Notes: generated by a model from the sequence alone, not told the origin. A stretch of DNA of 43,761 bases from Candidatus Nitrosopumilus sp. (GCA_014384555.1 JACNFR010000062.1:1-43761), one strand, 5' to 3'. Counted from the first letter of the stretch, positions 32,881 through 43,710 are shown. Made by a program: numbers and translations.

Positions 32881-33693
32881 CTAAACCCCATTAAGGAATT
32901 CTAAAGATTTGGAAGCAAAAGTGTGTGGATCTTGAACATATGGAGTATGACCGCATCCGTCCATTCTAAAAAAGCGACAATCTTGAATAGATGAGATAAA
33001 ACTATCAGAATAACCAATTGGGATTACAGGATCGTCTGAACCCCAAATTATCAGAGTAGGTGTTGTAATAGATCCAAGTTTCGTAGTAATTAGTTCAGAG
33101 TTTTTTAATCCTAAAACAGTAGACATGAATGCAAGTTTTGCATTAGGTAATTGCATTCGCTCAATAAAACCAGTGACAATTTCTTGTGGAATTTCTTCAC
33201 CAGAACCCTCCATTAGCTCAAATGCATTTTTGGCAGTTTGTTCACTAGGATACAATGCAGCCATAACGTATGCATCAAGAGCAGGTGTTGATTGTGTCAT
33301 AGCTCCTGCAGGAGAAACAAGAATAAGTTTCTCAATTTCTTCAGAGTGTGATGAAGTGTAATTAGCTGCAATTTGTCCTCCCAATGAGGAGCCAATTAAG
33401 TTTGGACGAACAATTCCAGATTGTGCAAAAAATTTTTCTAAAAAGTCTGAAAAGAATTCAGGAGTATAATCAAGATGCGGTTTATCACTTAATCCAAATC
33501 CTATTAAATCAGGAACAATTACTCGGTAGTTCTTTGAAAAAAGAGGGATCACACTTAACCATCTTTCAGCTGATGCACCCAATCCATGAAGTAAAACAAT
33601 GATGTTTTTTGAATTGCCTGATTCCAAATAGCGAATTTTATGCCCATCAATTTTAAGAAATTTCTCTTCCACTATTTTAGCAACAATTATCAT
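32881..33693 (-). CDS. Alpha/beta hydrolase, possibly PHA-related
   Basis: 270 aa from ATG 33693. A TTG at 33726 would add 11 residues, but the domain itself needs only the shorter form (MIIVAKIVEEKFLKIDGHKIRYLESG). Serine hydrolase elbow GSSLGG has Ser103; the oxyanion HGLG is at 36-39; WGSDDPVIP and GCGHTPY carry the acid and the His. Such enzymes include esterases, C-C hydrolases and PHA depolymerases. Adjacent to the phasin operon on the same strand, so a depolymerase or thioesterase role is plausible but unproven. Confidence 0.88.
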   Translation of the reverse strand: MIIVAKIVEEKFLKIDGHKIRYLESGNSKNIIVLLHGLGASAERWLSVIPLFSKNYRVIVPDLIGFGLSDKPHLDYTPEFFSDFLEKFFAQSGIVRPNLIGSSLGGQIAANYTSSHSEEIEKLILVSPAGAMTQSTPALDAYVMAALYPSEQTAKNAFELMEGSGEEIPQEIVTGFIERMQLPNAKLAFMSTVLGLKNSELITTKLGSITTPTLIIWGSDDPVIPIGYSDSFISSIQDCRFFRMDGCGHTPYVQDPHTFASKSLEFLNGV

Positions 33694-33797
33694 CACTAGA
33701 TAAGTTTTAATGAATTTGGCGATCAATCACCTAAATAACAAACAAGATTTTTGGAAATAAGAAGTATGTTTTTTAGTATCAACCAAAGTGAATAATT

Positions 33798-34229
33798 GTG
33801 ATCAAAAAGAAAATTTTAAAAATATTGGTCCCATTAGATGGATCTAAAAACTCCACTAGAGGGCTAGAAACGGCAATTACACTAGCTAGAAGTTGTGGAG
33901 CTACAATTACTGGAATTTATTCAATTTACGCACCACCACACTCAGAATTTAGAGGTGTTGGCTCTGTAGAAAAAGCCCTAAACGATAAAGTTAAAAAATT
34001 CATGGAAGAGGCAAAGAATTTAGCTGCTAAAAACGGCATTGTGTTTAATGAAAAGATTGCCAGGGGCGAAATAGGATACAATATTATCAAAATGGCCCAC
34101 GGAAAAGGTAATTTTGATATGATTGTAATTGGATCACGTGGAAGAAGTTCAACAAAAGAAATGTTCTTTGGAAGTGTTTCTAATTATGTAATCCACACAT
34201 CAAAGATTCCAGTAGTAGTTGTAAAGTAA
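33798..34229 (+). CDS. Universal stress protein UspA family
   Basis: 143 aa single Usp domain. VPLDGSKNSTRGLETAI at the start gives the first strand and Asp of the ATP site; the ATP-binding loop GSRGRSSTKEMFFGSVSNYVI near the C-terminus has the G-x2-G-x9-G-S pattern. This makes it an ATP-binding type Usp. The start is GTG at 33798; a TATA-like TTTTTTAGTA about 25 bases upstream supports it. Thaumarchaea carry many Usp copies. No partner nearby. Confidence 0.94.
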   Translation: MIKKKILKILVPLDGSKNSTRGLETAITLARSCGATITGIYSIYAPPHSEFRGVGSVEKALNDKVKKFMEEAKNLAAKNGIVFNEKIARGEIGYNIIKMAHGKGNFDMIVIGSRGRSSTKEMFFGSVSNYVIHTSKIPVVVVK

Positions 34230-34230
34230 T

Positions 34231-34698
34231 CTAAGAAAATCCGTGTTTTTTAAAATATTTTTGATGGTATTCTTCTGCCCTGTAGAATGTAGGGGCAGGA
34301 ACTATTTCAGTGACAATAGGGTTATCGTATTTTCCTGACTTTTCTAGGAATTCTTTAGAGGATTCAGCAATTTCTTTTTGACTTTCATCATGATAAAAAA
34401 TGGATGAACGATATTGAATTCCAACATCAGGACCTTGGCGGTTTAATGTTGTTGGATTATGATTTGACCAAAATACATCTAAAAGTTCTTCAAAAGAAAT
34501 TTCATCAGGATCATATTCAATCTCTACAGCTTCTGCATGCCCGGTTTTATCAGTGCATACTTCTTCATACGTAGGATTTGGAAGTTGTCCACCAATGTAT
34601 CCTACTGCAGTGGATTTGACCCCTTTTGTTTTATTGAGTAAATCCTCAACATGCCAAAAACATCCTGCACCAAAAGTGGCTTTCATAAAATACATCAT
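34231..34698 (-). CDS. msrA: Peptide methionine sulfoxide reductase A
   Basis: Reduces methionine-S-sulfoxide in proteins. 155 aa (or 151 from the more usual start at Met5, 34686, giving [11 protein letters not shown]). The catalytic motif [12 protein letters not shown] has the nucleophile Cys in GCFW. The remaining signatures [27 protein letters not shown] and [19 protein letters not shown] are intact. Apart from the catalytic Cys, one Cys in the [10 protein letters not shown] stretch could serve in recycling. Convergent with uspA, with 1 base between the stops. Confidence 0.96.
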   Translation of the reverse strand: MMYFMKATFGAGCFWHVEDLLNKTKGVKSTAVGYIGGQLPNPTYEEVCTDKTGHAEAVEIEYDPDEISFEELLDVFWSNHNPTTLNRQGPDVGIQYRSSIFYHDESQKEIAESSKEFLEKSGKYDNPIVTEIVPAPTFYRAEEYHQKYFKKHGFS

Positions 34699-34725
34699 CA
34701 GAAACAGAATTAATAGTATTCTAAA

Positions 34726-35742
34726 TTATTCAACTAAAATAATATCTTCTTGGATCAAATATTTGACGGAATTAATGAATTCCTGTTGAGAGATAACTCC
34801 GGTAGCCCACCAATGAGATGTATTTCTAAACCAAGACGGCACATCTTCAGTGGAAAAAGAATTGTAATTGATTCCAGAGATTACAATAATCTTATTTTGT
34901 ATCATGAAATCCAACCCAAGCATAAATTCACTATCAGAAATTTCCCCAGTAGCCCAATTTCTTGCATAATCCTTTATCCAATCTGGAATATAGGTAGAAA
35001 ATCCTAGAATAGAGTAGATTGTTTTTCCAGGAAATTGTGAATCAAACCAAGATTTGTATGATGGCTCATTATTGTATCGGTCAACATAGTATTGTGGGGA
35101 TTTATCAAAAGCAGGAAAATTTTCCACATGGGTAGAAGGATAACCTATAACCTGATCAAGATCATATGATGGGAATTGTGAATCAAACCAAGATTTGTAT
35201 GATGGCTCATTATTGTATCGGTCAACATAGTATTGTGGGGATTTATCAAAAGCAGGAAAGCCAAAAAGTAGCATCTTAGGATTCTCAATAAACGAGTCAT
35301 TAACGTCAGTATTCGGTGTGGATGTTGGCGGTGTGGATGTTGGCGGTGTGGATGTTGGCGGTGTGGATGTTGGCGAAACATACTCAGAGGATTTTCGATA
35401 TTCTATAGATTTCTCTAAATTTCCACCATAAGAAATTTTTATTGTATAATCTCCATTTTCAGACCATGTAGGACCCCCAGCATTAATTATTTTTGTAAAA
35501 GTTCCATCATTGTTTGGAATAATGCTATCAACATGAGCCAAACCAGATCCACTAGGAGTAATGATTTGCACAATTATAGAAAAAAGATCAGGATCATAAT
35601 CAACACTACCAGAAATGATTATAGATTCATTAGTATTGTAAAGTGTTTTGTCAGTAGTAAAATCATTAACGCTTGCAAAAGAAGAAACGAAAAATATTGG
35701 AGACGTAAACAGTAGAAAAATAAAAATCAGAAGGACATTCAT
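34726..35742 (-). CDS. Secreted repeat protein with duplicated segments and W-rich modules
   Basis: 338 aa. Signal peptide 1-23 or 24 (FFVSSFA). Residues 27-116 are an extracellular beta-sandwich domain (DKTLYNTNESIIISGSV...). A Thr/Pro/Ser linker at 124-143 repeats STPPT four times. Two identical 30-residue units (162-191 and 209-238, FPAFDKSPQYY... to ...SQFP) follow, then two W-rich modules, 252-288 and 301-337, ending the chain. There is no C-terminal anchor. It is probably an S-layer-associated or adhesive protein. The duplicated units are identical even in DNA, which suggests recent duplication or gene conversion. Confidence 0.88.
   Translation of the reverse strand: MNVLLIFIFLLFTSPIFFVSSFASVNDFTTDKTLYNTNESIIISGSVDYDPDLFSIIVQIITPSGSGLAHVDSIIPNNDGTFTKIINAGGPTWSENGDYTIKISYGGNLEKSIEYRKSSEYVSPTSTPPTSTPPTSTPPTSTPNTDVNDSFIENPKMLLFGFPAFDKSPQYYVDRYNNEPSYKSWFDSQFPSYDLDQVIGYPSTHVENFPAFDKSPQYYVDRYNNEPSYKSWFDSQFPGKTIYSILGFSTYIPDWIKDYARNWATGEISDSEFMLGLDFMIQNKIIVISGINYNSFSTEDVPSWFRNTSHWWATGVISQQEFINSVKYLIQEDIILVE
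35033..35118. repeat. 86-bp perfect direct repeat, copy 1
   Basis: Identical over 86 bases to 35174-35259. The period is 141 bases (47 codons), inside the secreted-protein gene. No synonymous difference is visible between copies. Confidence 0.95.
35174..35259. repeat. 86-bp perfect direct repeat, copy 2
   Basis: Second copy of the repeat at 35033-35118, encoding most of the FPAFDK... unit (residues 162-191 of the secreted protein). Confidence 0.95.
35315..35374. repeat. 15-bp tandem repeat, four copies
   Basis: GGTGTGGATGTTGGC repeated four times without change; on the minus strand it encodes the STPPT linker. It is a minisatellite that can change length in 5-residue steps. Confidence 0.97.
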
Positions 35743-35800
35743 AATTAAAGATAATTTTTCAAGGTGTAATTAAAGAATTTGCCAAATGGCATAATTAGAT

Positions 35801-36178
35801 CTAATTAACGTCAGTGAAAATTTCGACCACTTTTTTTGCCAAATTTTCAATATTTGCAGATGGTTCTGCAGAAATTAGTAACAGTATTTGTGTGATAGGG
35901 AATGGAAAACTCACTAAAACTGCCTTGTCTCTTCGTGCTGCAAGGTAATTGATAGGTCCTAAACTTTCATCATATTCTTTTCGTATAGATGCTTTTGAAA
36001 CAAATTCTAAAAAGGATTGTAAACGAGTCTCATCACCTTCATGAGGAACAAGGCCTTCTTTGAAGCCACCAGCTATTAGTTTGCCCTCTTTGTCAACAAT
36101 ACCTGCAAATCGAATCTCAGATTCAGTCAGCAATTGGTTACATTTTTCACCAAATAATTTCAAGCCAGCATCAGACAT
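35801..36178 (-). CDS. Small protein, paralogue of the gene at 29883
   Basis: 125 aa, soluble. RFAGIVDKEGKLIAGGFKEGL (about 22-42), the charged helix ASIRKEYDESLG, RRDKAVLVSFPF (about 81-92) and ILLLISAE align with the protein at 29883, which has the same GGxKxGL, RxEfDxxxG and RDKxxxxSFP landmarks. The GIVDKEGKLIAGG strand-turn-strand is reminiscent of roadblock/LC7 domains. No direct partner is visible. It stands alone between two secreted-protein genes. Function unknown. Confidence 0.78.
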   Translation of the reverse strand: MSDAGLKLFGEKCNQLLTESEIRFAGIVDKEGKLIAGGFKEGLVPHEGDETRLQSFLEFVSKASIRKEYDESLGPINYLAARRDKAVLVSFPFPITQILLLISAEPSANIENLAKKVVEIFTDVN

Positions 36179-36324
36179 TATATTTAGAATTAAAATATCA
36201 AAAATAAAAACCTAGCCAATTTAAGAAATACAGGATTATGACATGGGTCATAATTCCAGATTGGTCACCATGTTTAAGAAATTTTTACATGGAATTAATA
36301 AGTAAAACTTGAAACATAAAATTA

Positions 36325-37407
36325 TTGAGAATACTAGGCTTTGGAATTATGGCAATTGTGTTAATATCAAGTTTTGGTCTTCAAAACAGTTATGCTCATG
36401 ATCCAGGATTTCCAGTAAGTACATCAGAAGACATTTTAAAATTTTGTGAGTTTTTTTATGATGAATATGAATTACTTGGAATAGATAATCTGACTCAACA
36501 GCATTCAAATTTTCCCAATCTTAGAACATGTGCGATTTTATACAATCACGTTGCATGGAACAGTACACATCAAGCCAGAGACATAGTATTGATAGCAGAA
36601 ATTGAAAAATATCTAGGAGATTCAAGTTACATCAAAGAAAGACACTTGAGATATTCCGACGTTATTCCAAACTGGATTAAAAAAGAAGCCCAAATGTGGG
36701 TAGATAATGTGAATCAAGATACAGATTTTGCACATGGAATTAGAACCATGATAGAAGCAGGGATTATTTTTTCAGAAGCAAAAGAACGAAAATGTAATCA
36801 AAGTGAGTTATGTTTGAAGGAACGAGATTTTATTAAATATTCACATATTGACAAATACGATAACACAGTCACCATAGAACACGAAGTGTATTCAATTAGT
36901 GATAATGAAATAATTTTAAAAATTACTGAGACTTCGAAGGAAGGGACAGAGACAACACAAATGAATCTAGATATGAAAGGATTGATCAAAACAGAAGAAT
37001 GTTGTAAATTTTATGAATATGTCATACCAATTCCAATATACACAGAAGATATCATTGCAAAAGATTTGAAAATTACAAGTGAAACAACATACATGATAGA
37101 TGGACAGATAAAACAATCGTGGTTAGCAACGGATTCAACAGGTCAGAATGTCAAAATCGTCGATAAAGACACAGGCCTTGTTTTTTTGTATGAATTTCAT
37201 GAGACAAAAGTATTGTCAGTTGGAGAGAAAACAATAATTACAGATACCAATTTCTTTGATACAAAATACAATGGCAAATCATATCAAACAGAAATTCCAA
37301 AGTGGTGGAAAATAACTACAAAGTGGCTATTACAAGAAAAAATTTCTGAATCAGAGTATTTACGAGCTATGGAAAATTTGATTACACGAAATATACTAAA
37401 AGTGTGA
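36325..37407 (+). CDS. Secreted protein with two W-rich modules
   Basis: 360 aa. Signal peptide 1-24 (ILGFGIMAIVLISSFG...SYA). An N-terminal domain with two Cys (Cys41, Cys69) follows, then a W-rich module at 113-150 (VIPNWIKKEAQMWV...). Residues 151-322 are a beta-rich domain with a Cys pair (EECCKF). The last 38 residues (EIPKWWKITTKWLL...) are a second module. The chain is not anchored. The start is a TTG at 36325 with an AT-rich TATA-like AATTAATAAG about 27 bases upstream. Its stop abuts the stop of the convergent methyltransferase gene (TGATCA). Confidence 0.82.
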   Translation: MRILGFGIMAIVLISSFGLQNSYAHDPGFPVSTSEDILKFCEFFYDEYELLGIDNLTQQHSNFPNLRTCAILYNHVAWNSTHQARDIVLIAEIEKYLGDSSYIKERHLRYSDVIPNWIKKEAQMWVDNVNQDTDFAHGIRTMIEAGIIFSEAKERKCNQSELCLKERDFIKYSHIDKYDNTVTIEHEVYSISDNEIILKITETSKEGTETTQMNLDMKGLIKTEECCKFYEYVIPIPIYTEDIIAKDLKITSETTYMIDGQIKQSWLATDSTGQNVKIVDKDTGLVFLYEFHETKVLSVGEKTIITDTNFFDTKYNGKSYQTEIPKWWKITTKWLLQEKISESEYLRAMENLITRNILKV

Positions 37408-38241
37408 TCATAAATAACATTTTAACAAAACATAATCAATAATTTTAGATTCAGATGTTTTTTTCATTTTTTGGATTGATTTGAATAGAATTTTTTCAAC
37501 GTATGAAGGATAATTTTTCAAAATCGCTTCTCTTAGTTTTACTCTGTTTTTCAAATAATAATCTGCGAGAGGATCATAAACTTTGGAGCCAATTAATTTT
37601 TCTTCAGATATTGAAAATCCAGCAGATAGAATTGAATTTTTGATGTAATCTATACTGTAATGTTCAGAGGACCATGTGAATTTTAAAAGTCCCAATTCTC
37701 TTAAGGAAGATTTTTTGAGAGTTACAGGAACAGCCATGACAAGCAATCCAGATGGCTTTAAGATTCTTTTAGATTCAGCAATAAAAGTAGAGAGAGGTTT
37801 GAAATGTTGTGCAGACTCTAATGCCAACACACGATCAAGGGAATTGTTTTGAAATGGTAATTTTGTCGAAGTTGAATTTAAAAATTCAATGTTTTTTTGA
37901 TGTCCAGGAAAAACCAATTGTTTGAAATTAATATTTACATCATACAATTTAAGATCAGAATATTCATCCCTCCACATCTTAGATGGTGCAGATAGTCCAC
38001 TACCCACGTCAGCAACATCCATTCCAGAAGATAACTCTGCCATATCTGCAAAAACTCGACAGAGATTTTTTTGTGCAGAAATAGGATCCTCATGATTTTG
38101 ATCCCAAAATCCAAAATTAAGCATAGAGCCACCTGTAGCCAACTGCATGACGGGAGAAAGAGAAGTGTATAGATTTACAACATCTTTTTCACTTCTACGA
38201 AATGTCCATAAAAATAGGTCTAGAGGATTTATAGATATCAA
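37408..38241 (-). CDS. SAM-dependent methyltransferase
   Basis: 277 aa class I methyltransferase. SAM motif I is DVADVGSGLSAPSKMW (about 75-90); motif II/III regions are VLALESAQHF and RILKPSGLLVMAVPV. The N-terminal LNFGFWD and the overall layout resemble the cyclopropane/sterol/tocopherol methyltransferase group acting on lipids or small molecules; the substrate is unknown. The start is a TTG at 38241, with a TATA-like TTTAAAAT about 20 bases upstream, so the start is less certain than the domain. Confidence 0.87.
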   Translation of the reverse strand: MISINPLDLFLWTFRRSEKDVVNLYTSLSPVMQLATGGSMLNFGFWDQNHEDPISAQKNLCRVFADMAELSSGMDVADVGSGLSAPSKMWRDEYSDLKLYDVNINFKQLVFPGHQKNIEFLNSTSTKLPFQNNSLDRVLALESAQHFKPLSTFIAESKRILKPSGLLVMAVPVTLKKSSLRELGLLKFTWSSEHYSIDYIKNSILSAGFSISEEKLIGSKVYDPLADYYLKNRVKLREAILKNYPSYVEKILFKSIQKMKKTSESKIIDYVLLKCYL

Positions 38242-38281
38242 AAATAATTCTAAATTATTTTAAAGATATGACTATTAATTT

Positions 38282-38413
38282 CTAAGGTAATCCTTCTGAA
38301 TCCTCAACACAGTGTTTGTGAACCCAATTTTCATCTTTATTTTTTGCAATCTCTTTACCAGGTTGTATTTTATCACCACAAGAGTCGCATGATGTTGCAA
38401 ATTTTGCTTTCAT
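38282..38413 (-). CDS. 43-aa zinc-binding microprotein
   Basis: ATG at 38413, TAG at 38282. CDSCG (Cys9/Cys12) near the start and WVHKHC (His33, His35, Cys36) near the end give a Cys2-His-Cys type site, as in LIM or PARP-like finger halves. A TATA-like GATTTATTCTC is centred about 25 bases before the ATG. It follows the same pattern as the other tiny zinc proteins in this window. Family unknown. Confidence 0.65.
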   Translation of the reverse strand: MKAKFATSCDSCGDKIQPGKEIAKNKDENWVHKHCVEDSEGLP

Positions 38414-38510
38414 GGATAGTTTTCATAAAGAGAGAATAAATCAACTATGTTGTAAATAGTGTCAACCAATGATTAACATGTTTTATTAATTTGAAATATT
38501 TACTCACAGT

Positions 38511-38996
38511 ATGAGTAATGAAAGGAATGGATCAGATTCTAAAATCATACTTGCAAAATGGATTGATCGATTTCTTGCGTGGCTGATTGATTTTGTAATA
38601 ATTTCAAGCTTATCCACCATGATTATTTTTTTATCATTTGGATCAATATATTATGAATTTGATGATGCTGGACTATGGGCTGAAAACATACAGTATATTC
38701 CAGCCAGTATCTTATTCTTTGTTTATTGGATAATTTTAGAATACAAGACAGGTCAAACAATTGGGAAAAAAATTCTCAATTTGAAAGTAGTAGACATTAA
38801 AGGTGGAAAGCCAAAATTAACAGGAATCATACTAAGTAGTTTTGGTAAATCATTTCTACTTCCAATCGATGTGATTTTGGGATGGATTTTAACTAATGAA
38901 AAACGACAAAGAGTTTTCAATAAATTAGGAGACACCATAATTGTGAAAATAAAAGATTTTCCAGAGACGACAGATTTGAAATATGTAAAAGACTAG
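38511..38996 (+). CDS. RDD-family membrane protein
   Basis: 161 aa with three membrane helices. Conserved charged residues: Arg-Asp-Asp-like positions in LAKWIDRFLAWLIDFVII (about 14-31), the acidic segment before TM2, and TGQTIGKKILNLKVVDIKGGK in the loop before TM3. RDD proteins are of unclear function; ion or Na+/H+ exchange has been suggested for some. ATG at 38511. No partner gene. Confidence 0.88.
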   Translation: MSNERNGSDSKIILAKWIDRFLAWLIDFVIISSLSTMIIFLSFGSIYYEFDDAGLWAENIQYIPASILFFVYWIILEYKTGQTIGKKILNLKVVDIKGGKPKLTGIILSSFGKSFLLPIDVILGWILTNEKRQRVFNKLGDTIIVKIKDFPETTDLKYVKD

Positions 38997-39075
38997 GTTT
39001 TGTCATATTTTGTTGAATATTTACTTTGAAGAATTAAGCAACAGATCTATTAGCAACTCTAGATCACTTTGACTA

Positions 39076-39150
39076 ATGCCTGAGAACCAAAATGAATGGT
39101 GGGTAGGATTACCAAAAGAACTTCAAAAAGATATTGAGTTAGAAGAGTAA
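39076..39150 (+). CDS. Possible 24-aa peptide
   Basis: ATG at 39076, TAA at 39148: MPENQNEWWVGLPKELQKDI followed by ELEE. The WWVGLPKELQ stretch looks like protein rather than random frame. No strong promoter is visible; it lies downstream of the RDD gene on the same strand and could share its transcript. Low certainty. Confidence 0.35.
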   Translation: MPENQNEWWVGLPKELQKDIELEE

Positions 39151-39171
39151 ACGCCAGCCCACTAATAATAT

Positions 39172-40302
39172 CTACAGAGGTAAAGTAACAGTGAATGTAG
39201 TAGGCTTGTTACTCATAGAAATAGTGCCACCGTGTTGTTCTACTATACTTTTACAAATTACCAATCCCAATCCAGTACCAGTAGTTTTAGTGGTGAACAT
39301 TGGCTCAAATATCCTGCTCATGTTTTCCTCAGGAATACCAGGTCCAGAATCAGAAACTTTTATAGTTAAAAATTTGGAATCGGCAGAAGCAGTTACATTT
39401 ACTTCACCCTGTCCATCCACTGCCTGTACAGCATTATTGATCAGATTAGATAACACCGCCTCTATTTTTCGAGGATCACATTTGAGAGTGAAATTTTTTT
39501 CAGGTAAATTCACAGTAATTCCATAGGAAAATTTTATGTGATTCATAGCTAACTTCAAAATATTCATAAACGAACTAGTTTTCTTTTTGATTTCAGTAGT
39601 TCTAGCAAAATCTAAAACATCTTCGATGATTCTATCCATATCAAAAATTGAATTTTGCATCCTTAGCCATTTTTCTTTATCTTTAGATTCAAGTTTTGAT
39701 AAAATTTCAGGAGTTAGCATTTCTGCATAAGTGTGCATTATGGTTAATGGATTTTTCAAATCATGTGCAACTCTACTTGCCATAGTTCCAATGGTAGCCA
39801 ATCGTTCAGATCTAACTAAATCACTGCTTTTACTTTCAACTTCAGAAATTAAATTCTTATTTTGTTTAAGGAGTTTTTTTTCTAATGCTAAAAGTTTGGC
39901 CTCTACTTTTTTTTCTTTAGTAATATCAGTTCTAATTGCAACATAATTTTGAATTTTCTTATCAGAATCAAATGTAGGAATAATAGTGGATTTTAACCAA
40001 TAAAATGTGCCATCTTTTGCACGATTTTTTATTTCACCGCTCCAAACTTTGCCAGAAGAGATAACATCCCACAACTCAGTAAAAAATTCATCAGAATGTT
40101 CATCAGATTTTAAAATTCTATGATTCTGTCCAATTAATTCTTCTTCAGAATATTTTGATAGTTCACAGAATTTTTTATTTGCAAAAATTATTGTTCCTTC
40201 TGAATCAGTAATTGCAACAATAGAATGATCAGATAGGATTTCTTCAAAATCATCAAAATTAATATTTAGTTTTTCAAAAGAAGCAGAAATTCCCATTACC
40301 AT
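39172..40302 (-). CDS. Cytosolic PAS-domain sensor histidine kinase
   Basis: 376 aa, no membrane helices. PAS at about 25-130 (IVAITDSEGTIIFANKKFCELSKYSEEELIG...). A coiled linker follows at 131-165, then HisKA with the phosphoacceptor His180 in VAHDLKNP. The HATPase domain has N box NLINNAVQAV, G1 DSGPGIP and G2 TTGTGLGL. All catalytic residues are intact. The PAS has no visible haem or flavin ligand motif. No response regulator gene is adjacent, so its partner is elsewhere. ATG at 40302. Confidence 0.95.
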   Translation of the reverse strand: MVMGISASFEKLNINFDDFEEILSDHSIVAITDSEGTIIFANKKFCELSKYSEEELIGQNHRILKSDEHSDEFFTELWDVISSGKVWSGEIKNRAKDGTFYWLKSTIIPTFDSDKKIQNYVAIRTDITKEKKVEAKLLALEKKLLKQNKNLISEVESKSSDLVRSERLATIGTMASRVAHDLKNPLTIMHTYAEMLTPEILSKLESKDKEKWLRMQNSIFDMDRIIEDVLDFARTTEIKKKTSSFMNILKLAMNHIKFSYGITVNLPEKNFTLKCDPRKIEAVLSNLINNAVQAVDGQGEVNVTASADSKFLTIKVSDSGPGIPEENMSRIFEPMFTTKTTGTGLGLVICKSIVEQHGGTISMSNKPTTFTVTLPL

Positions 40303-40449
40303 ACTAAAATTCTCATTTGATATAATAGAATTGGTTGTATGTTATTTTTCAATAACAGAGTAAATAGTCGTGTATAGTTTTCACTAGGCAGATTTCAAAT
40401 AATTACAATTCATAGCTAACGCTAAGAGTTAATTATCAAATCAAAAATG

Positions 40450-40465
40450 CATAGCTTACGCTATG
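40450..40465 (-). terminator. Hairpin after 23S rRNA, possible operon terminator
   Basis: CATAGC and GCTATG arms around TTAC, followed on the minus strand by CATTTTT. A second, degenerate copy of the same word (CATAGCTAACGCTA) sits at 40411. The stretch 40303-40530 has no gene; it holds the kinase promoter and these repeats. Confidence 0.45.
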
Positions 40466-40531
40466 TATGATTTGAAATGAAATCATCGTACAAGTCGTGT
40501 ATTATGTAATCCACTTGATGATATGAAATTT

Positions 40532-40547
40532 GATCATCGCGCATAGT
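40532..40547 (-). other. 23S precursor processing stem, 3' strand
   Basis: Pairs with 43579-43594: on the minus-strand transcript ACUAUGCGCGAUGAUC faces GAUCGUCGUGCAUAGU, 16 pairs including two G-U. Such stems flank 23S rRNA in archaea and carry the bulge-helix-bulge cut site. Confidence 0.7.
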
Positions 40548-40559
40548 CTCTATGTAAGT

Positions 40560-43560
<3,001 letters not shown>

Positions 43561-43710
43561 TCAGCCACATATTACACGACTATGCACGACGATCATTGCA
43601 AGCCACCGGTGAGTGGCCCACTACATCCTTCATACATCACTTTTGGTGATGCATTGCATCGATGATTTCAATGTGAAGATTATGTACACCCGTACACTTT
43701 TCCATGTCTA
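43561..43710 (-). other. 16S-23S internal transcribed spacer without tRNA
   Basis: About 150 bases. It contains the 5' strand of the 23S processing stem (43579-43594) and a GCATCACC/GGTGATG-type hairpin (about 43636-43655). There is no tRNA-Ala, which euryarchaea have here; its absence is normal for Thaumarchaeota. Confidence 0.85.

Noticed and set aside
35033-35259. Mobile element suspected from the 86-bp identical repeats
   Set aside because: The copies are in frame, encode protein units, and have no transposase, terminal inverted repeats or target duplication.
35315-35374. CRISPR-like array
   Set aside because: The units are tandem without spacers and are in frame within a coding region.
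35145-35381. 78-codon frame rich in Gln-His-Pro-His repeats
   Set aside because: It is the shifted frame of the 15-bp tandem repeat in the secreted-protein gene, which itself has a signal peptide and clear domains.
43561-43710. tRNA in the 16S-23S spacer
   Set aside because: No T-loop (GGTTCRANNCC) or cloverleaf can be drawn; the spacer is explained by processing stems.
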